From the NCBI RefSeq assembly GCF_030717955.1, contig NZ_JAUZVY010000002.1:558001-622000 (forward strand): a DNA stretch of 64,000 nucleotides, in the 5' to 3' direction. The notes beneath the pieces were generated by a model. That model made no database searches. It saw nothing but the letters and a program-made list of their open reading frames with translations, and was not told the origin of the DNA. Each line of letters starts with the position of its first letter. Position 1 is the first letter of the stretch. Source of the DNA: Alkalimonas delamerensis. Its GTDB lineage: Bacteria > Pseudomonadota > Gammaproteobacteria > Enterobacterales > Alteromonadaceae. Positions 25,097-34,101 of the stretch are shown here, piece after piece. The position numbers were made by a program, and so were the translations under genes.

Positions 25097-26068
25097 ATGT
25101 CCCTGAAAAAAATACTGATCCCGTTATCCGCACTGCTGCTGGTGGTTGGACTCTTTTGGTGGCTTTGGCCTGAACAGCAGCCAGAGCTGCTGCATGGTGA
25201 TGTGGAAGTGCGCGAAGTGCGGCTGGCCAGTAAAATTCCGGCTCGGGTGCAACGATTGCATGTGCGCGAAGGTGACCAGGTCAGCGCCGGTCAGTTGCTG
25301 CTGGAGCTGGATAGCCCGGAGCTGAATGCAAAACTGGCTCAGGCTGAGGCGGCCGAGGCGGCGGCGCAGGCCCTGCTGGACGAAGCCGAAGCAGGCCTTC
25401 GTAAAGAAGAGGTCGAAATGGCCAGACTCGACTGGCAACGGGCCATGGTGCAACAAAACCTGTATCAGACTACCCTGAACCGGCTGCGCAATTTGCAGCA
25501 AGAGGGCCTGGTATCGCAGCAGCAACTGGATGAAGCCACGGCCAAGTGGCAGGCAAGCCGGGATCAAGCCAAAGCGGCCGAGGCCCGTCACAGCATGGCG
25601 GCTGCCGGTGCCAGAGAGGAGCAACTGCGGGCTGTTCAGGCACAAAACCGCCGGGCAGCCGCTGCCGTGGCAGAAGTCGAAGCCTACCGGCTGGAAACAC
25701 AGCTGAAAGCTCCGGTGGCTGGCGAAGTCGCCAGCATCGTCATTCAACAGGGCGAATTGGCACCCGCTGGTTACCCCATTATCACCCTGGTGGACCCAAG
25801 CGACAGCTGGGTAGTATTCAGCATTCGTGAAGACAAACTGAATGCGCTGGTTCCGGGTCGGTCTTTCGAGGCCTGGGTACCCGCCTTGAACCGCTCATTG
25901 GAATTTAGCGTCAGCCGGCTGAATGCTTTGCCTTCTTTTGCCAACTGGAAGCAGGTGCGGGGAACCCCCGGCTACGATCTGAAAACCTTCCAGCTCGAGG
26001 CCCGGCCGAAGGCACCACAGCCTGATCTCAGAGCCGGAATGACGGTGATCCTGGCGCTGGAGGACTAA
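25097..26068 (+). CDS. HlyD-family periplasmic adaptor
   Basis: A 323-residue membrane fusion protein. An N-terminal membrane anchor (about 5-24) precedes a split lipoyl domain (VRLASKIPARVQRLHVREGD, about 37-56, and LKAPVAGEVASIVIQQGELA, about 203-222). A long alpha hairpin lies between the halves (about 75-195, LVSQQQLDEATAKWQASRDQ). A beta-barrel domain completes it. It resembles the YhiI/YbhG type that works with ABC-2 exporters. It starts 9 nt after the tolC-like stop and overlaps the next gene by 1 nt. Confidence 0.88.
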   Translation: MSLKKILIPLSALLLVVGLFWWLWPEQQPELLHGDVEVREVRLASKIPARVQRLHVREGDQVSAGQLLLELDSPELNAKLAQAEAAEAAAQALLDEAEAGLRKEEVEMARLDWQRAMVQQNLYQTTLNRLRNLQQEGLVSQQQLDEATAKWQASRDQAKAAEARHSMAAAGAREEQLRAVQAQNRRAAAAVAEVEAYRLETQLKAPVAGEVASIVIQQGELAPAGYPIITLVDPSDSWVVFSIREDKLNALVPGRSFEAWVPALNRSLEFSVSRLNALPSFANWKQVRGTPGYDLKTFQLEARPKAPQPDLRAGMTVILALED

Positions 26069-27237
26069 TGCCGGCTTTTTGGCACAGCAGCCACCGTGAA
26101 CTGCAGCATTTAACGCAGGACAAAGGCGACCAACTGCTGGCAGTCTGGCTGCTGCCCTTGCTGTGTTTGCTGGTGGGCTGGATTTTCTCTGCCGGACAGC
26201 CCGAGCGATTGCCTATGGCGGTGCTGGATCAGGATCAGAGTGCCCTTTCCCGCCAACTAATCCGACTGGTCGATGCCGGCCCAGGCGTGGAGGTAGCGCT
26301 GCAGCTGCAAGACAGCAAAGCGGCAGCCGATGCACTGCGCCAACGACAGGTCTATGCGGTGCTGGTGCTGCCGCAAGGATTGGAGCAGCGCATTTATCAG
26401 GGGCAGAGCAGCGAGCTGGTGCTGAATTTGAACAGTCAGTACACCACCTACGCCTCCACCTTGCAACGGGGCATCCGCCAGGCGCTGATGACCGCCGGCG
26501 TGGCCATCGGCCTGGACCGGCTTGAGCGCCAGGGCCTTTCGGCCGAGGCCAGCCTCAGTACCCTGCTACCGGTGCAGGTATTGGCGACGCCCTTGTTTAA
26601 CGAAGGGCCAAGCTACGAGGTGTTTCTGGCCGCCACCCTGATCCCGGCATTGTTTCAAATACTGGCGATGGTGGTCACGGTCTCCGCCATTGGCCGTGAG
26701 CTGCGTGACGGGACCGCCATGGCCTGGCGTGCAACGGCCAGTGGTTCGGTGCTGTTGGCGTTAAGCAGCAAGCTGCTGCCTTATTTTGTGTTGCTGGCCG
26801 CTTATGCAGGCGGCTATGTCTGGTTTTTCCACCAATACATTCCAGCCAGCTACACCGGCTCTGCGCTGCTGATTTGGGTCAGTCTGTTGCTGATGATTGC
26901 TGCGGCCATGGCCGTGGCCTTGCTGCTGATTGCTCTGACTCGGAATTTCCGGATGGCACTCAGCCTGGCCGGGTTTTACAGTGCCCCGGCTTTCGCCTAT
27001 TCAGGCCAGGCGTTTCCACTGGTAGCGATGCCGGATTTCGCCCAGTACTGGGCCAGTATTCTGCCTTTGACCCATTGGCTGAAAATCTACAACCAGCAAT
27101 GGCTGGCGGCGGCTCCGCTTTCCGCTGTGGGCGCGTCCTGGTCGGTGCTTGCAGCCATGCTGCTGTGTACCAGCCTGGCCGGGTATCTGCTGCTAAAGCG
27201 CTCGGCATTTAACCCTGCGTCCTGGGGAGCACGCTAA
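26068..27237 (+). CDS. ABC-2 type transporter permease, subunit 1
   Basis: A 389-residue membrane protein of the YhhJ/YbhR type. One helix near the N-terminus (about 28-46) is followed by a large periplasmic domain (about 47-180) and then five or more helices (from TLIPALFQILAMVVTVSAIG to the C-terminus). The AIGRELRDGTAMAWRATA segment is the cytoplasmic coupling helix that normally contacts an ATPase. No nucleotide-binding protein is encoded beside it. Start and stop overlap both neighbours by 1 nt. Confidence 0.88.
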   Translation: MPAFWHSSHRELQHLTQDKGDQLLAVWLLPLLCLLVGWIFSAGQPERLPMAVLDQDQSALSRQLIRLVDAGPGVEVALQLQDSKAAADALRQRQVYAVLVLPQGLEQRIYQGQSSELVLNLNSQYTTYASTLQRGIRQALMTAGVAIGLDRLERQGLSAEASLSTLLPVQVLATPLFNEGPSYEVFLAATLIPALFQILAMVVTVSAIGRELRDGTAMAWRATASGSVLLALSSKLLPYFVLLAAYAGGYVWFFHQYIPASYTGSALLIWVSLLLMIAAAMAVALLLIALTRNFRMALSLAGFYSAPAFAYSGQAFPLVAMPDFAQYWASILPLTHWLKIYNQQWLAAAPLSAVGASWSVLAAMLLCTSLAGYLLLKRSAFNPASWGAR

Positions 27238-28367
27238 TGAGCATCTGGCAACACAGTTTGCATACCTGGCGCCTGATCCTGGCCGACAAAGGCGCAATCT
27301 TGCTGCTCTTTGTCGCCGGCATCTTGTATTCCTTTTTCTATCCGCTGCCCTATCACTACGAGCAGGTCGAGTCGGTGCCGGTTATTTTAATCGACCAGGA
27401 TCACAGTGCCTCATCGCGCAACTTGCGCCGACTGCTGCTTGCCTCGCCTAATCTTTCGATTGAACAGATCAGCAATGAGTCGGCCGAAATTCAAGCGGCC
27501 CTCTGGCATGGCGATGTGATGGCGCTGATCATTATCCCTTCCGATTTTCATGCCAATATTCTGGCCGGACGACCAGCCGAAGTCCAAATTGCCAGCCATG
27601 GCGGTTACTTGCTGGCAGGCAGCAAAGCACTGATGAGCGCCAACGAAGCCGCTTTAACCATGGGGGCTGCCATCAGCCTGCACAAGCTGCAAAGCCTGGG
27701 CCTTAGCGAGGCACAAGCAATGGATACTGTGCAACCGCTGCGCGTGCAACAACGTCACTGGTTTAACCCACAAGATGGCTACGGCCATGCCATCGTACCC
27801 GCTGTGATGGTGCTGATTATTCAGCAAACCCTGCTGATAGGGGTTACCCTGGTGCTGGGGCGTCAGAATGAGCTCAGCCAGCAGCCACGGGGACACAAGG
27901 CTTATTTGGGGATGCTGCTCACCTTTGGCTGCATTGGCCTGCTCAATACGCTGTATTTTTTCCTGGTGGCTTTGCAGCTTCAGCACTACGCACAAGCAGG
28001 CCCTTTGCTGCATTTGCTGCTTTTTGGTCTGCTGTTTTCGCTGTGCATTGCGGCTTTTGCCCTGATGCTGGCGCGCGCCTTCGACAAACGGGAGCGTGGT
28101 TTGCAACTGCTGCTGATTACCTCGGTGCCAATGTTGTTTGTCTCCGGCTACAGCTGGCCAGCCGAGTCCCTGCCGACCGTTTTAACCTACCTGCGCTGGT
28201 TGCTACCTTCGACGGCCGGCATTCATGGTTTTGTTGGCATCAACCAATTGGGGGCACAACTCAGTGACATTCTGCCCCAGCTGCTGGCGCTTGGCAGCTT
28301 GACCCTGCTGTTTATCAGTGCTGGCTTGTGGTTGTATCGAGCCGACGGCAAAAATACCCGCCTGTAA
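27237..28367 (+). CDS. ABC-2 type transporter permease, subunit 2
   Basis: A 376-residue paralogue of the preceding permease with the same plan: one N-terminal helix (about 17-34), a periplasmic domain (PVILIDQDHSASSRNLRRLL.., about 45-180), then a block of helices (about 183-370). VSGYSWPAESLPTVLTYLRWLLPSTAGIHG is a usual ABC-2 family C-terminal motif. The pair probably forms a heterodimer. The operon ends here; the next open gene begins 160 nt downstream and is unrelated. Confidence 0.88.
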   Translation: MSIWQHSLHTWRLILADKGAILLLFVAGILYSFFYPLPYHYEQVESVPVILIDQDHSASSRNLRRLLLASPNLSIEQISNESAEIQAALWHGDVMALIIIPSDFHANILAGRPAEVQIASHGGYLLAGSKALMSANEAALTMGAAISLHKLQSLGLSEAQAMDTVQPLRVQQRHWFNPQDGYGHAIVPAVMVLIIQQTLLIGVTLVLGRQNELSQQPRGHKAYLGMLLTFGCIGLLNTLYFFLVALQLQHYAQAGPLLHLLLFGLLFSLCIAAFALMLARAFDKRERGLQLLLITSVPMLFVSGYSWPAESLPTVLTYLRWLLPSTAGIHGFVGINQLGAQLSDILPQLLALGSLTLLFISAGLWLYRADGKNTRL

Positions 28368-28527
28368 TGGCAAGATCCTGCCGGGTTTCTGCTTGGAAAA
28401 GGTCAACAGCGCCAGCTGCCCCCCGTTAAATTGAGCAGCATGAAAGTGGCGCAATTTTTGCGTAACCTTTGGTTCACAATGCATCAGCCAGCACACGGCT
28501 GGTGGAAAACCATCCAAGGAGGCGTTT

Positions 28528-29025
28528 ATGCTGAACAACCTGAAGGGCACAGCCGAGCTCGATCCAAGTCTTAGGCAACGCATTCATCAAGGCAAAGCTG
28601 AGCTGCAACCATTGCCGGTAAAAGAAGTGCCCAAAGGCAGTAAGCCCGATATTCAGCCACAACCGGTGCCGGACTTAGCGCCAACGCCGATCCCAGAGCC
28701 GGACCGGGTCACCCTGAGCACGCCAAACCGTCAAGACGATGCCTTGACACTCACCTACCGCCCGGATGGCCGGGTCGCGGATGAGGTGAGCGCAAAGGTC
28801 GATTATCTCAGCCAGATGATGCAAGCGATGACGGATGCAAAAGTGGGTTTTGACCGTGAGAAATACGAAGCCCTGCAAGAAAAAATTGATGAAATCCTGG
28901 CCAAGGATGAACTAACCGATGCTGACCGTGCCCAGATAGAAGCGCTGGAGCACGAACAAAGCCAGTTATCCGAAGTGGCAGCCAAACGACTGGCAGAGCA
29001 GACCGCCAACAAGGAAAAAGTCTGA
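28528..29025 (+). CDS. Uncharacterised 165-residue acidic protein
   Basis: I do not recognise this protein. It starts at an ATG after AAGGAGG, a very strong ribosome-binding site. A proline-rich stretch (about 27-66, with repeated IP/QP/PTP) leads to a helical, highly charged C-terminal half (about 75-165; FDREKYEALQEKIDEILAKD) likely to form a coiled coil. No signal peptide, membrane segment or cysteine is present. The strong initiation site and the stem-loop just downstream support it as a real gene. It may be a structural or adaptor protein. Confidence 0.65.
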   Translation: MLNNLKGTAELDPSLRQRIHQGKAELQPLPVKEVPKGSKPDIQPQPVPDLAPTPIPEPDRVTLSTPNRQDDALTLTYRPDGRVADEVSAKVDYLSQMMQAMTDAKVGFDREKYEALQEKIDEILAKDELTDADRAQIEALEHEQSQLSEVAAKRLAEQTANKEKV

Positions 29026-29034
29026 TCCCGACTT

Positions 29035-29066
29035 GCGGCAAGATAGAAAAGCTGGCATCTTGCCGC
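29035..29066 (+). terminator. Stem-loop after the 165-residue protein gene
   Basis: GCGGCAAGAT (29035-29044) pairs perfectly with ATCTTGCCGC (29057-29066). There is no U-run, so termination strength is uncertain. Confidence 0.45.
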
Positions 29067-29094
29067 CATCTGCATTAAAACTGGGACAACCTTA

Positions 29095-29970
29095 GTGGAA
29101 CTTCTGCCCTGGTCTTTTCATAGTCACTACGGCTTTACCCTGCGGGGGTACCACAGTGCCCCCAGGGGTAAGCCGGTGTTGCATGTGCTGCACGGCAATG
29201 GATTTTGCAGCCGGATGTACCAACCCATGCTGCAGCAACTGGCCGACGACTACGACTTGTTCTTATCCGATGCTCAGGGCCATGGTGACAGCGATCATGG
29301 TGGTGCCTTTATTGGCTGGAACGAAAGCGCGGAACTGGCCAGGCAGGCCTGGCTGGCACACCGGCATCTGTATCCCAATGTGCCCCATATTGGCCTGGGC
29401 CATAGCTTTGGCGGGGTGTTAACAGCGCTGAACAACGCGGCTGATCCCGGACTATTTCAGCAAGTGCTCTTGCTCGATCCGGTGTTGTTCACCCCCAGCA
29501 TGTTAACCAGCATGAAAGCCCTGAGCATAGTGCGACTGTATAAACGCAACCCTTATGCCCGGGCAGCTTTAAAGCGCCGCCAACATTGGCCCGATAAAGA
29601 AAGTGCCCGTCACTACCTGCAGCAGCGTGCCTTTTTCAACAACTGGCACCCGGAGGCGCTGGCCGCCTACATTGACCATGCCCTCAAACCATCCGAGCAT
29701 GGCGTAAGCCTGAAATGCCAGCCGGTTCGGGAAGCTGAAATCTTTGGCTCTTTCCCGCGCGATCTTTGGCAGCAGCTGGCCAAACCCTGCGCACCTACCC
29801 GGGTGCTTTATGGTGACCGCAGCTACCCTTTTGTTGCCAAGGCTCTGATGAAATGGCAAAAGCTCAACCCAAGGGTTGCGCTGGAGCAAGTCAGCGGTGG
29901 TCACTGTTTTATGCAAGAGCAGCCGGAACAAACAGCGGCCGCCGTTGTCCGTCATTTGGCGGCTGATTAG
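29095..29970 (+). CDS. Alpha/beta hydrolase
   Basis: A 291-residue soluble hydrolase of the alpha/beta fold. The nucleophile elbow GHSFGG (about 101-106) and oxyanion region HVLHGNGFCSRMYQP (about 30-44) are clear. The acid is probably in VLYGDRSYPF and the catalytic His in VSGGHCFMQE near residue 273. No lid domain or signal peptide points to a substrate. Translation begins at GTG 29095. Confidence 0.82.
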   Translation: MELLPWSFHSHYGFTLRGYHSAPRGKPVLHVLHGNGFCSRMYQPMLQQLADDYDLFLSDAQGHGDSDHGGAFIGWNESAELARQAWLAHRHLYPNVPHIGLGHSFGGVLTALNNAADPGLFQQVLLLDPVLFTPSMLTSMKALSIVRLYKRNPYARAALKRRQHWPDKESARHYLQQRAFFNNWHPEALAAYIDHALKPSEHGVSLKCQPVREAEIFGSFPRDLWQQLAKPCAPTRVLYGDRSYPFVAKALMKWQKLNPRVALEQVSGGHCFMQEQPEQTAAAVVRHLAAD

Positions 29971-30084
29971 AACCGGTCTTTTACAGGCTTGGTGCTGTTT
30001 CTGGCCTGGATCTGTTTCTGGATGAGCACCAACAAGGTATACTATTCGAGCTTTTTATTGCCATCGCTCTGGATTGGAGTTTAC

Positions 30085-31188
30085 ATGAACATGCGTTTTG
30101 CCTTTGCTATGCTGGCGAGTGTGATGATGGTTGCGTGCAGCAGCCAGCCTGAGCGCTCTTCCGAACCGCTGCTGCCAGCAACAGTGGTACCGATAGAGGT
30201 CAGCACGGTAGAGGAGCTGCCTGACTCCGAGGTCACACAAGCCCTTGCCACCGACTTTGAAATGATTTTTATCGATCAAGACATGAGCTTTATCGGCACC
30301 CTGCCTTGTGCCGATTGCCCGGGCATTGCCTTTCATTTGAACCTGTACCGCGATGGCCGCTTTGAGATCCGGCAAGAGTATCTGGAGCGCAACAACATTT
30401 TATTGGTGAAAGGCACCTGGCTGCTGGAGCAACGCACCCTGCATCTGATGAACCAGCAACACACCCTGCCGACCTTTCAGTTTGTTAGCAATCGCCGACT
30501 CACCATGCTGGACATGGCTGGCAAACCCATCGTTTCCAGCCTGAACTACCATCTGGATCGGACCGAACGACTGCAAAGTATCGACACCCGCCGTCCAATG
30601 CTTGGCCTCTATCAGGTCAATGGCGACAGTGCCACTTTTACCCTGTGCGATTCGGGTGAGCGCTTTCAGGTGGCCATGACTCAACATCACATGCCAATGC
30701 TGCGCAATTACCGGCAAGATCCGCAATTAAGTGGTCAGGCAGTCATCGCCACCCTGACTGGCCGGCTGGGTAACGGCCAGGACAGCAACACCTTGTTCAT
30801 TGATCAGTTCGAACAGTTTTGGCCCGGAGCCGCCTGTCCGCAACGTCATGCCCCGGCTGCCGTGCATGGGCTGGTATGGCGGGCAGAAAAAATTGCTGAG
30901 CAGTACGTGCCGCAGCAATTGAATGTCCGGGTGCTGTTTCGCGACAACAACACCCTCTACGGCTTTGCCGGTTGCAACAACTTCCATGGCAGCTATCGCC
31001 AACGCGCCAATACGCTTGAGATCAGCAATCTGGCGATGACCCGTAAATTCTGTGAAGAGAGCAGCCAGCTCGAGCAAAGTTTCACCCAGAGCTTACAAAA
31101 CGCAGACCGCGCCGAGGTCAATGGCCATGCGCTGCAACTCTTTCAGAACAATGCAGTTATCATGCAGTTGGTACCTGCCGCCAATTAA
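30085..31188 (+). CDS. Lipoprotein with NlpE-like N-terminal and META (HslJ-like) C-terminal domains
   Basis: A 367-residue lipoprotein. The lipobox ends at Cys18 (SVMMVAC), so the start is the ATG at 30085 after TTGGAG, not the frame opening at 29989. The first domain has the NlpE signature IGTLPCADCPGIAFHLNLYRDG with Cys75 and Cys78, and the GTWLLEQRTLHL strand. A middle region (about 170-260) is unassigned. The C-terminal META domain begins near YVPQQLNVRVLFRDNNTLYGFAGCNNFHG. NlpE reports lipoprotein and copper stress to Cpx in E. coli. Whether this relative does so is unknown. Confidence 0.8.
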   Translation: MNMRFAFAMLASVMMVACSSQPERSSEPLLPATVVPIEVSTVEELPDSEVTQALATDFEMIFIDQDMSFIGTLPCADCPGIAFHLNLYRDGRFEIRQEYLERNNILLVKGTWLLEQRTLHLMNQQHTLPTFQFVSNRRLTMLDMAGKPIVSSLNYHLDRTERLQSIDTRRPMLGLYQVNGDSATFTLCDSGERFQVAMTQHHMPMLRNYRQDPQLSGQAVIATLTGRLGNGQDSNTLFIDQFEQFWPGAACPQRHAPAAVHGLVWRAEKIAEQYVPQQLNVRVLFRDNNTLYGFAGCNNFHGSYRQRANTLEISNLAMTRKFCEESSQLEQSFTQSLQNADRAEVNGHALQLFQNNAVIMQLVPAAN

Positions 31189-31208
31189 CGGTTTTCCTTT
31201 TGAGCACC

Positions 31209-31240
31209 TCAGGGCCCTTGCCGGTTGGCAACAGCCCTGA
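31209..31240. other. Stem-loop between the NlpE-META gene and ydbH
   Basis: TCAGGGC (31209-31215) pairs with GCCCTGA (31234-31240), and TTGCC with GGCAA inside, giving a two-part hairpin. No U-run follows. Confidence 0.4.
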
Positions 31241-31310
31241 AGGTAGCAATTCATTGCCTGTTCAGTTCAAAGTGTTTATGCTGTGTTAAAGTGTTGATGG
31301 CTGGGCTTTT

Positions 31311-33893
31311 ATGCGTCGCTTTGTCCGTATTTTTAGTCTGTTGCTCACCCTGGTGGTTTGCCTGTTGCTGGTCGCTTTTCTGTGGCTGCAGCAGCAACTG
31401 CGTCAACTGCCCATCCAGCAGCTGGACTACCAGATAGCTGGTTGGGGCCTGCGCCAATTGCAATTGGCTCACCTGCACTTTAGCTACCCGCTTGAGCAGC
31501 AAAGCCTTCGGGTTGAACTTGAACAACTGAGCCTTCAATGGCATTGGCAAGGCTTCCGCCCTCAGCTGCAACAGCTTGGCCTGCATAACGCCAAGCTGCA
31601 TTTATCCGCTTTCCCCGTTGGCCCCGACAGCAGCACCAAGCCCGATAGCACCAGCAACAAGCTGCTGCCTGAGCGCTGGCACTGGCCAGAGTGGCTACCA
31701 GCGACCACAACCGTTGAGCAGCTGCAGCTTGATCTGCCTTGTGCGCAAAGCCGCTGCCGCTATCAAGGCTCTGTCGCGCTGCAACAGACAGAAAGTCTGG
31801 ACGCCCAGCTGCAATTCAGCTCCTTGCAGCACCCGGCCCATGGCCTTAGCCTGAAACTTGAGTACCAGGTCGCTCAGAACTGGCCGCAGTTATCGGTCAT
31901 GCTGGATGTCTCAGAGCTGCTAACGATGCAGTTCGACAGCGCCCTGGTCGAGGAGCAGCAGACGCAAACCCTCCATTGGCAAGGTGCGACGCAACTTGAA
32001 TTGCTGCCCCCGCCTGGCTGGGTGCAGGCTGAGCTGGCGTTGTGGCAACAGCAGCTGCCAGAGAGCTGGTTGCAGCAGTTTCAACAAAGCATTCGAGCCC
32101 AGAGTAAATGGCAGTTGCAGGTACCAGCCAGGCTGGACGAATCCTTTTGGCCGCAGCTGAACGGTGACATCGAACTGCAGCTAAGCAGCCCCAGTCCCTT
32201 TTACCTGCCTGAGTTTGGGCTGATCACGGCGGAAGTTCAGGCCCATGCGCATTTTACCGATGGCCAGGCATCGCCTTTCCGGCTGGCTGCAGGTGGACGT
32301 CTGAGCGAGCTGCAATTGCCGCAGGGTTTAACGGAGCTCGGAGTCCAGCCGCAAAGCTGGTACTGGAGTTTAAGCAGTCAGCAAACGGAAGCCTTTGATC
32401 TGACCGCCCTGCCATTGCAGCTCCGTTTGCTCTCCGCCGATCAGCAGCAGCTGCTTGCCTCGCTGGAGCTCAATGCTCCGGCACAACAGCTCAGCATCCA
32501 ACAGTTGCAGCTGCAACTGGCACTGCCTGAACTTCACTATCAGGACTGGTCTTTGCAGCAGTTGCAGTTAAGCACTGAGCTAACGGGCCAACTGAGCCTG
32601 AGCCAACAGCATTGGCAAACACTTGAGCCGCTGCAATTGTCGGTTGCAAGGCTGCACAATCCGGAGCTTGAGTTGACCATTGAGGCGCTCGAGCTCGCAC
32701 TGTCGAATGGACAAGTGTCCTGGCAATCCAACGAGTCAGACACCAGCAGCTGGCAGCTGCAAAGCCAGGCAGACCTTAAGCTCAAGCAATTGCAGCACCC
32801 TGTCCTCAAACCTTTGAGCTGGCAGTGGCAAGGCAAGCTGCAAAGTGCATCCAAAGCTTCAGATCTGCTGCAAGCAACAGGACTGCTGACCGCCTCTTCA
32901 GGCCTGGAACTCAGTACCCAGCTCAGCAGCAGCGCCGAACAGTTCAGCCTGGCATGGCAGCTGGCGGATGTATTTGTGTTGGCCGGCAATCCATTGGCCA
33001 GCAGTTTGACGGACTGGCCAGAATTGCTGACGCTTCAACGCGGACGCATCCGGCATCAGGGTAAACTGGACTATGGCTTCAATAATGATGGCATGGCGCT
33101 CAGCAGTGAAACCCAGTTGCTTGATCTTTCCGGTTTTTACGACACCACCCTCTTTCGCAACCTGACTAGCCAGCTCGAACTCCATCTCAAGGATGATACG
33201 ATTTCCATCCGCAGTTCGGACTTGACCGTAAAAGAGCTGGAACAAGGTGTCCGCGCCGGTCCTTTGCACCTGGCAGCCAGCTACCAGGCGTCGCTTGATG
33301 CGCCAACAACAGGAATGGTCCAGCTGGAGCACAAGACGCTCGGATTGTTCAATGGTGCGGTCAAGCTGCCGGCAATGACGCTGGATCTGCGTGAAGAGCG
33401 CTGGCTGCTGCCATTGCAGCTTGAGCAATTGGATTTGCAACAACTGCTGACACAGCACCCAACAACGGACTTAATGGGCCATGGCCTGATCAATGGCGAG
33501 ATCCCCTTGATTATTTCCCCCCAAGGTTTCGAAGTCGCACAAGGGCGTCTGCAGGCAAAGGAGCCTGGTGGCAGCCTGAGTTATCGCTCGCCTCAGGCGC
33601 AAAGCATGGCTGCCAGTAATCCAGCCATGAAAACCATGTTCACAGCGCTGGATGATTTTCACTACACAGTGCTGAGCAGCGATGTCAGTTACAGCACCGA
33701 TGGACAGCTGGTGTTGGCGCTGCGGCTGGAAGGTCGGAACCCGGCGATGGAAGGTGGCCGCCCGGTGCACTTGAACATCACGCTGGAAGAAAATATTCCG
33801 GCGCTGATTACCAGTTTACAGCTCACCAACCAACTGAACGAAGTTATACAACAACGGGTCCAGCAGCGACTGCAACAGCCGCGCCGGCCATAG
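31311..33893 (+). CDS. ydbH: AsmA-like intermembrane lipid transport protein YdbH
   Basis: An 860-residue protein with one N-terminal helix (about 5-27) and a long repetitive beta-rich region with abundant Gln and Leu, as in AsmA/TamB-like bridging proteins. The C-terminal part (GHGLINGEIPLIISPQGFEVAQG and ENIPALITSLQLTNQLNE) is the conserved YdbH end. The next two genes are ynbE and ydbL, the same arrangement as in E. coli. There YdbH with lipoprotein YnbE forms a bridge for phospholipids between the membranes. The ATG at 31311 lacks a strong ribosome-binding site. Confidence 0.88.
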   Translation: MRRFVRIFSLLLTLVVCLLLVAFLWLQQQLRQLPIQQLDYQIAGWGLRQLQLAHLHFSYPLEQQSLRVELEQLSLQWHWQGFRPQLQQLGLHNAKLHLSAFPVGPDSSTKPDSTSNKLLPERWHWPEWLPATTTVEQLQLDLPCAQSRCRYQGSVALQQTESLDAQLQFSSLQHPAHGLSLKLEYQVAQNWPQLSVMLDVSELLTMQFDSALVEEQQTQTLHWQGATQLELLPPPGWVQAELALWQQQLPESWLQQFQQSIRAQSKWQLQVPARLDESFWPQLNGDIELQLSSPSPFYLPEFGLITAEVQAHAHFTDGQASPFRLAAGGRLSELQLPQGLTELGVQPQSWYWSLSSQQTEAFDLTALPLQLRLLSADQQQLLASLELNAPAQQLSIQQLQLQLALPELHYQDWSLQQLQLSTELTGQLSLSQQHWQTLEPLQLSVARLHNPELELTIEALELALSNGQVSWQSNESDTSSWQLQSQADLKLKQLQHPVLKPLSWQWQGKLQSASKASDLLQATGLLTASSGLELSTQLSSSAEQFSLAWQLADVFVLAGNPLASSLTDWPELLTLQRGRIRHQGKLDYGFNNDGMALSSETQLLDLSGFYDTTLFRNLTSQLELHLKDDTISIRSSDLTVKELEQGVRAGPLHLAASYQASLDAPTTGMVQLEHKTLGLFNGAVKLPAMTLDLREERWLLPLQLEQLDLQQLLTQHPTTDLMGHGLINGEIPLIISPQGFEVAQGRLQAKEPGGSLSYRSPQAQSMAASNPAMKTMFTALDDFHYTVLSSDVSYSTDGQLVLALRLEGRNPAMEGGRPVHLNITLEENIPALITSLQLTNQLNEVIQQRVQQRLQQPRRP

Positions 33894-33902
33894 GAGAAAA
33901 CC

Positions 33903-34091
33903 ATGCATGTAAAAGCACTAGCCATGTCGGCTCTTGCAGTCTGGCTGAGCGGTTGTACCCCAACCGTTCAGGTGGCTGCGCCATCCGAGCCGATCACCAT
34001 TAATTTGAACGTTAAGATTGAACATGAAATTCTGATCCGGGTCGATCGCGAACTGGATCAGTTGTTCAGCGATTCCAGTGGTCTATTTTAA
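33903..34091 (+). CDS. ynbE: YnbE-family outer membrane lipoprotein
   Basis: A 62-residue lipoprotein. The signal sequence ends in WLSGC, so Cys18 is the lipidated residue. The mature peptide ITINLNVKIEHEILIRVDRELDQLF is the YnbE pattern, an amphipathic strand that pairs with the C-terminus of YdbH. AGGAG precedes the ATG. It overlaps the long frame of ydbL but not its chosen start. Confidence 0.9.
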   Translation: MHVKALAMSALAVWLSGCTPTVQVAAPSEPITINLNVKIEHEILIRVDRELDQLFSDSSGLF

Positions 34092-34101
34092 GGAGCTCCC
34101 C

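Noticed and set aside
31311..33893. Gln/Leu-rich repeats in ydbH considered as a tandem DNA repeat or CRISPR-like array
   Set aside because: CAG/CTG-rich codons recur but without constant unit length or spacers; they follow from the amino-acid composition.
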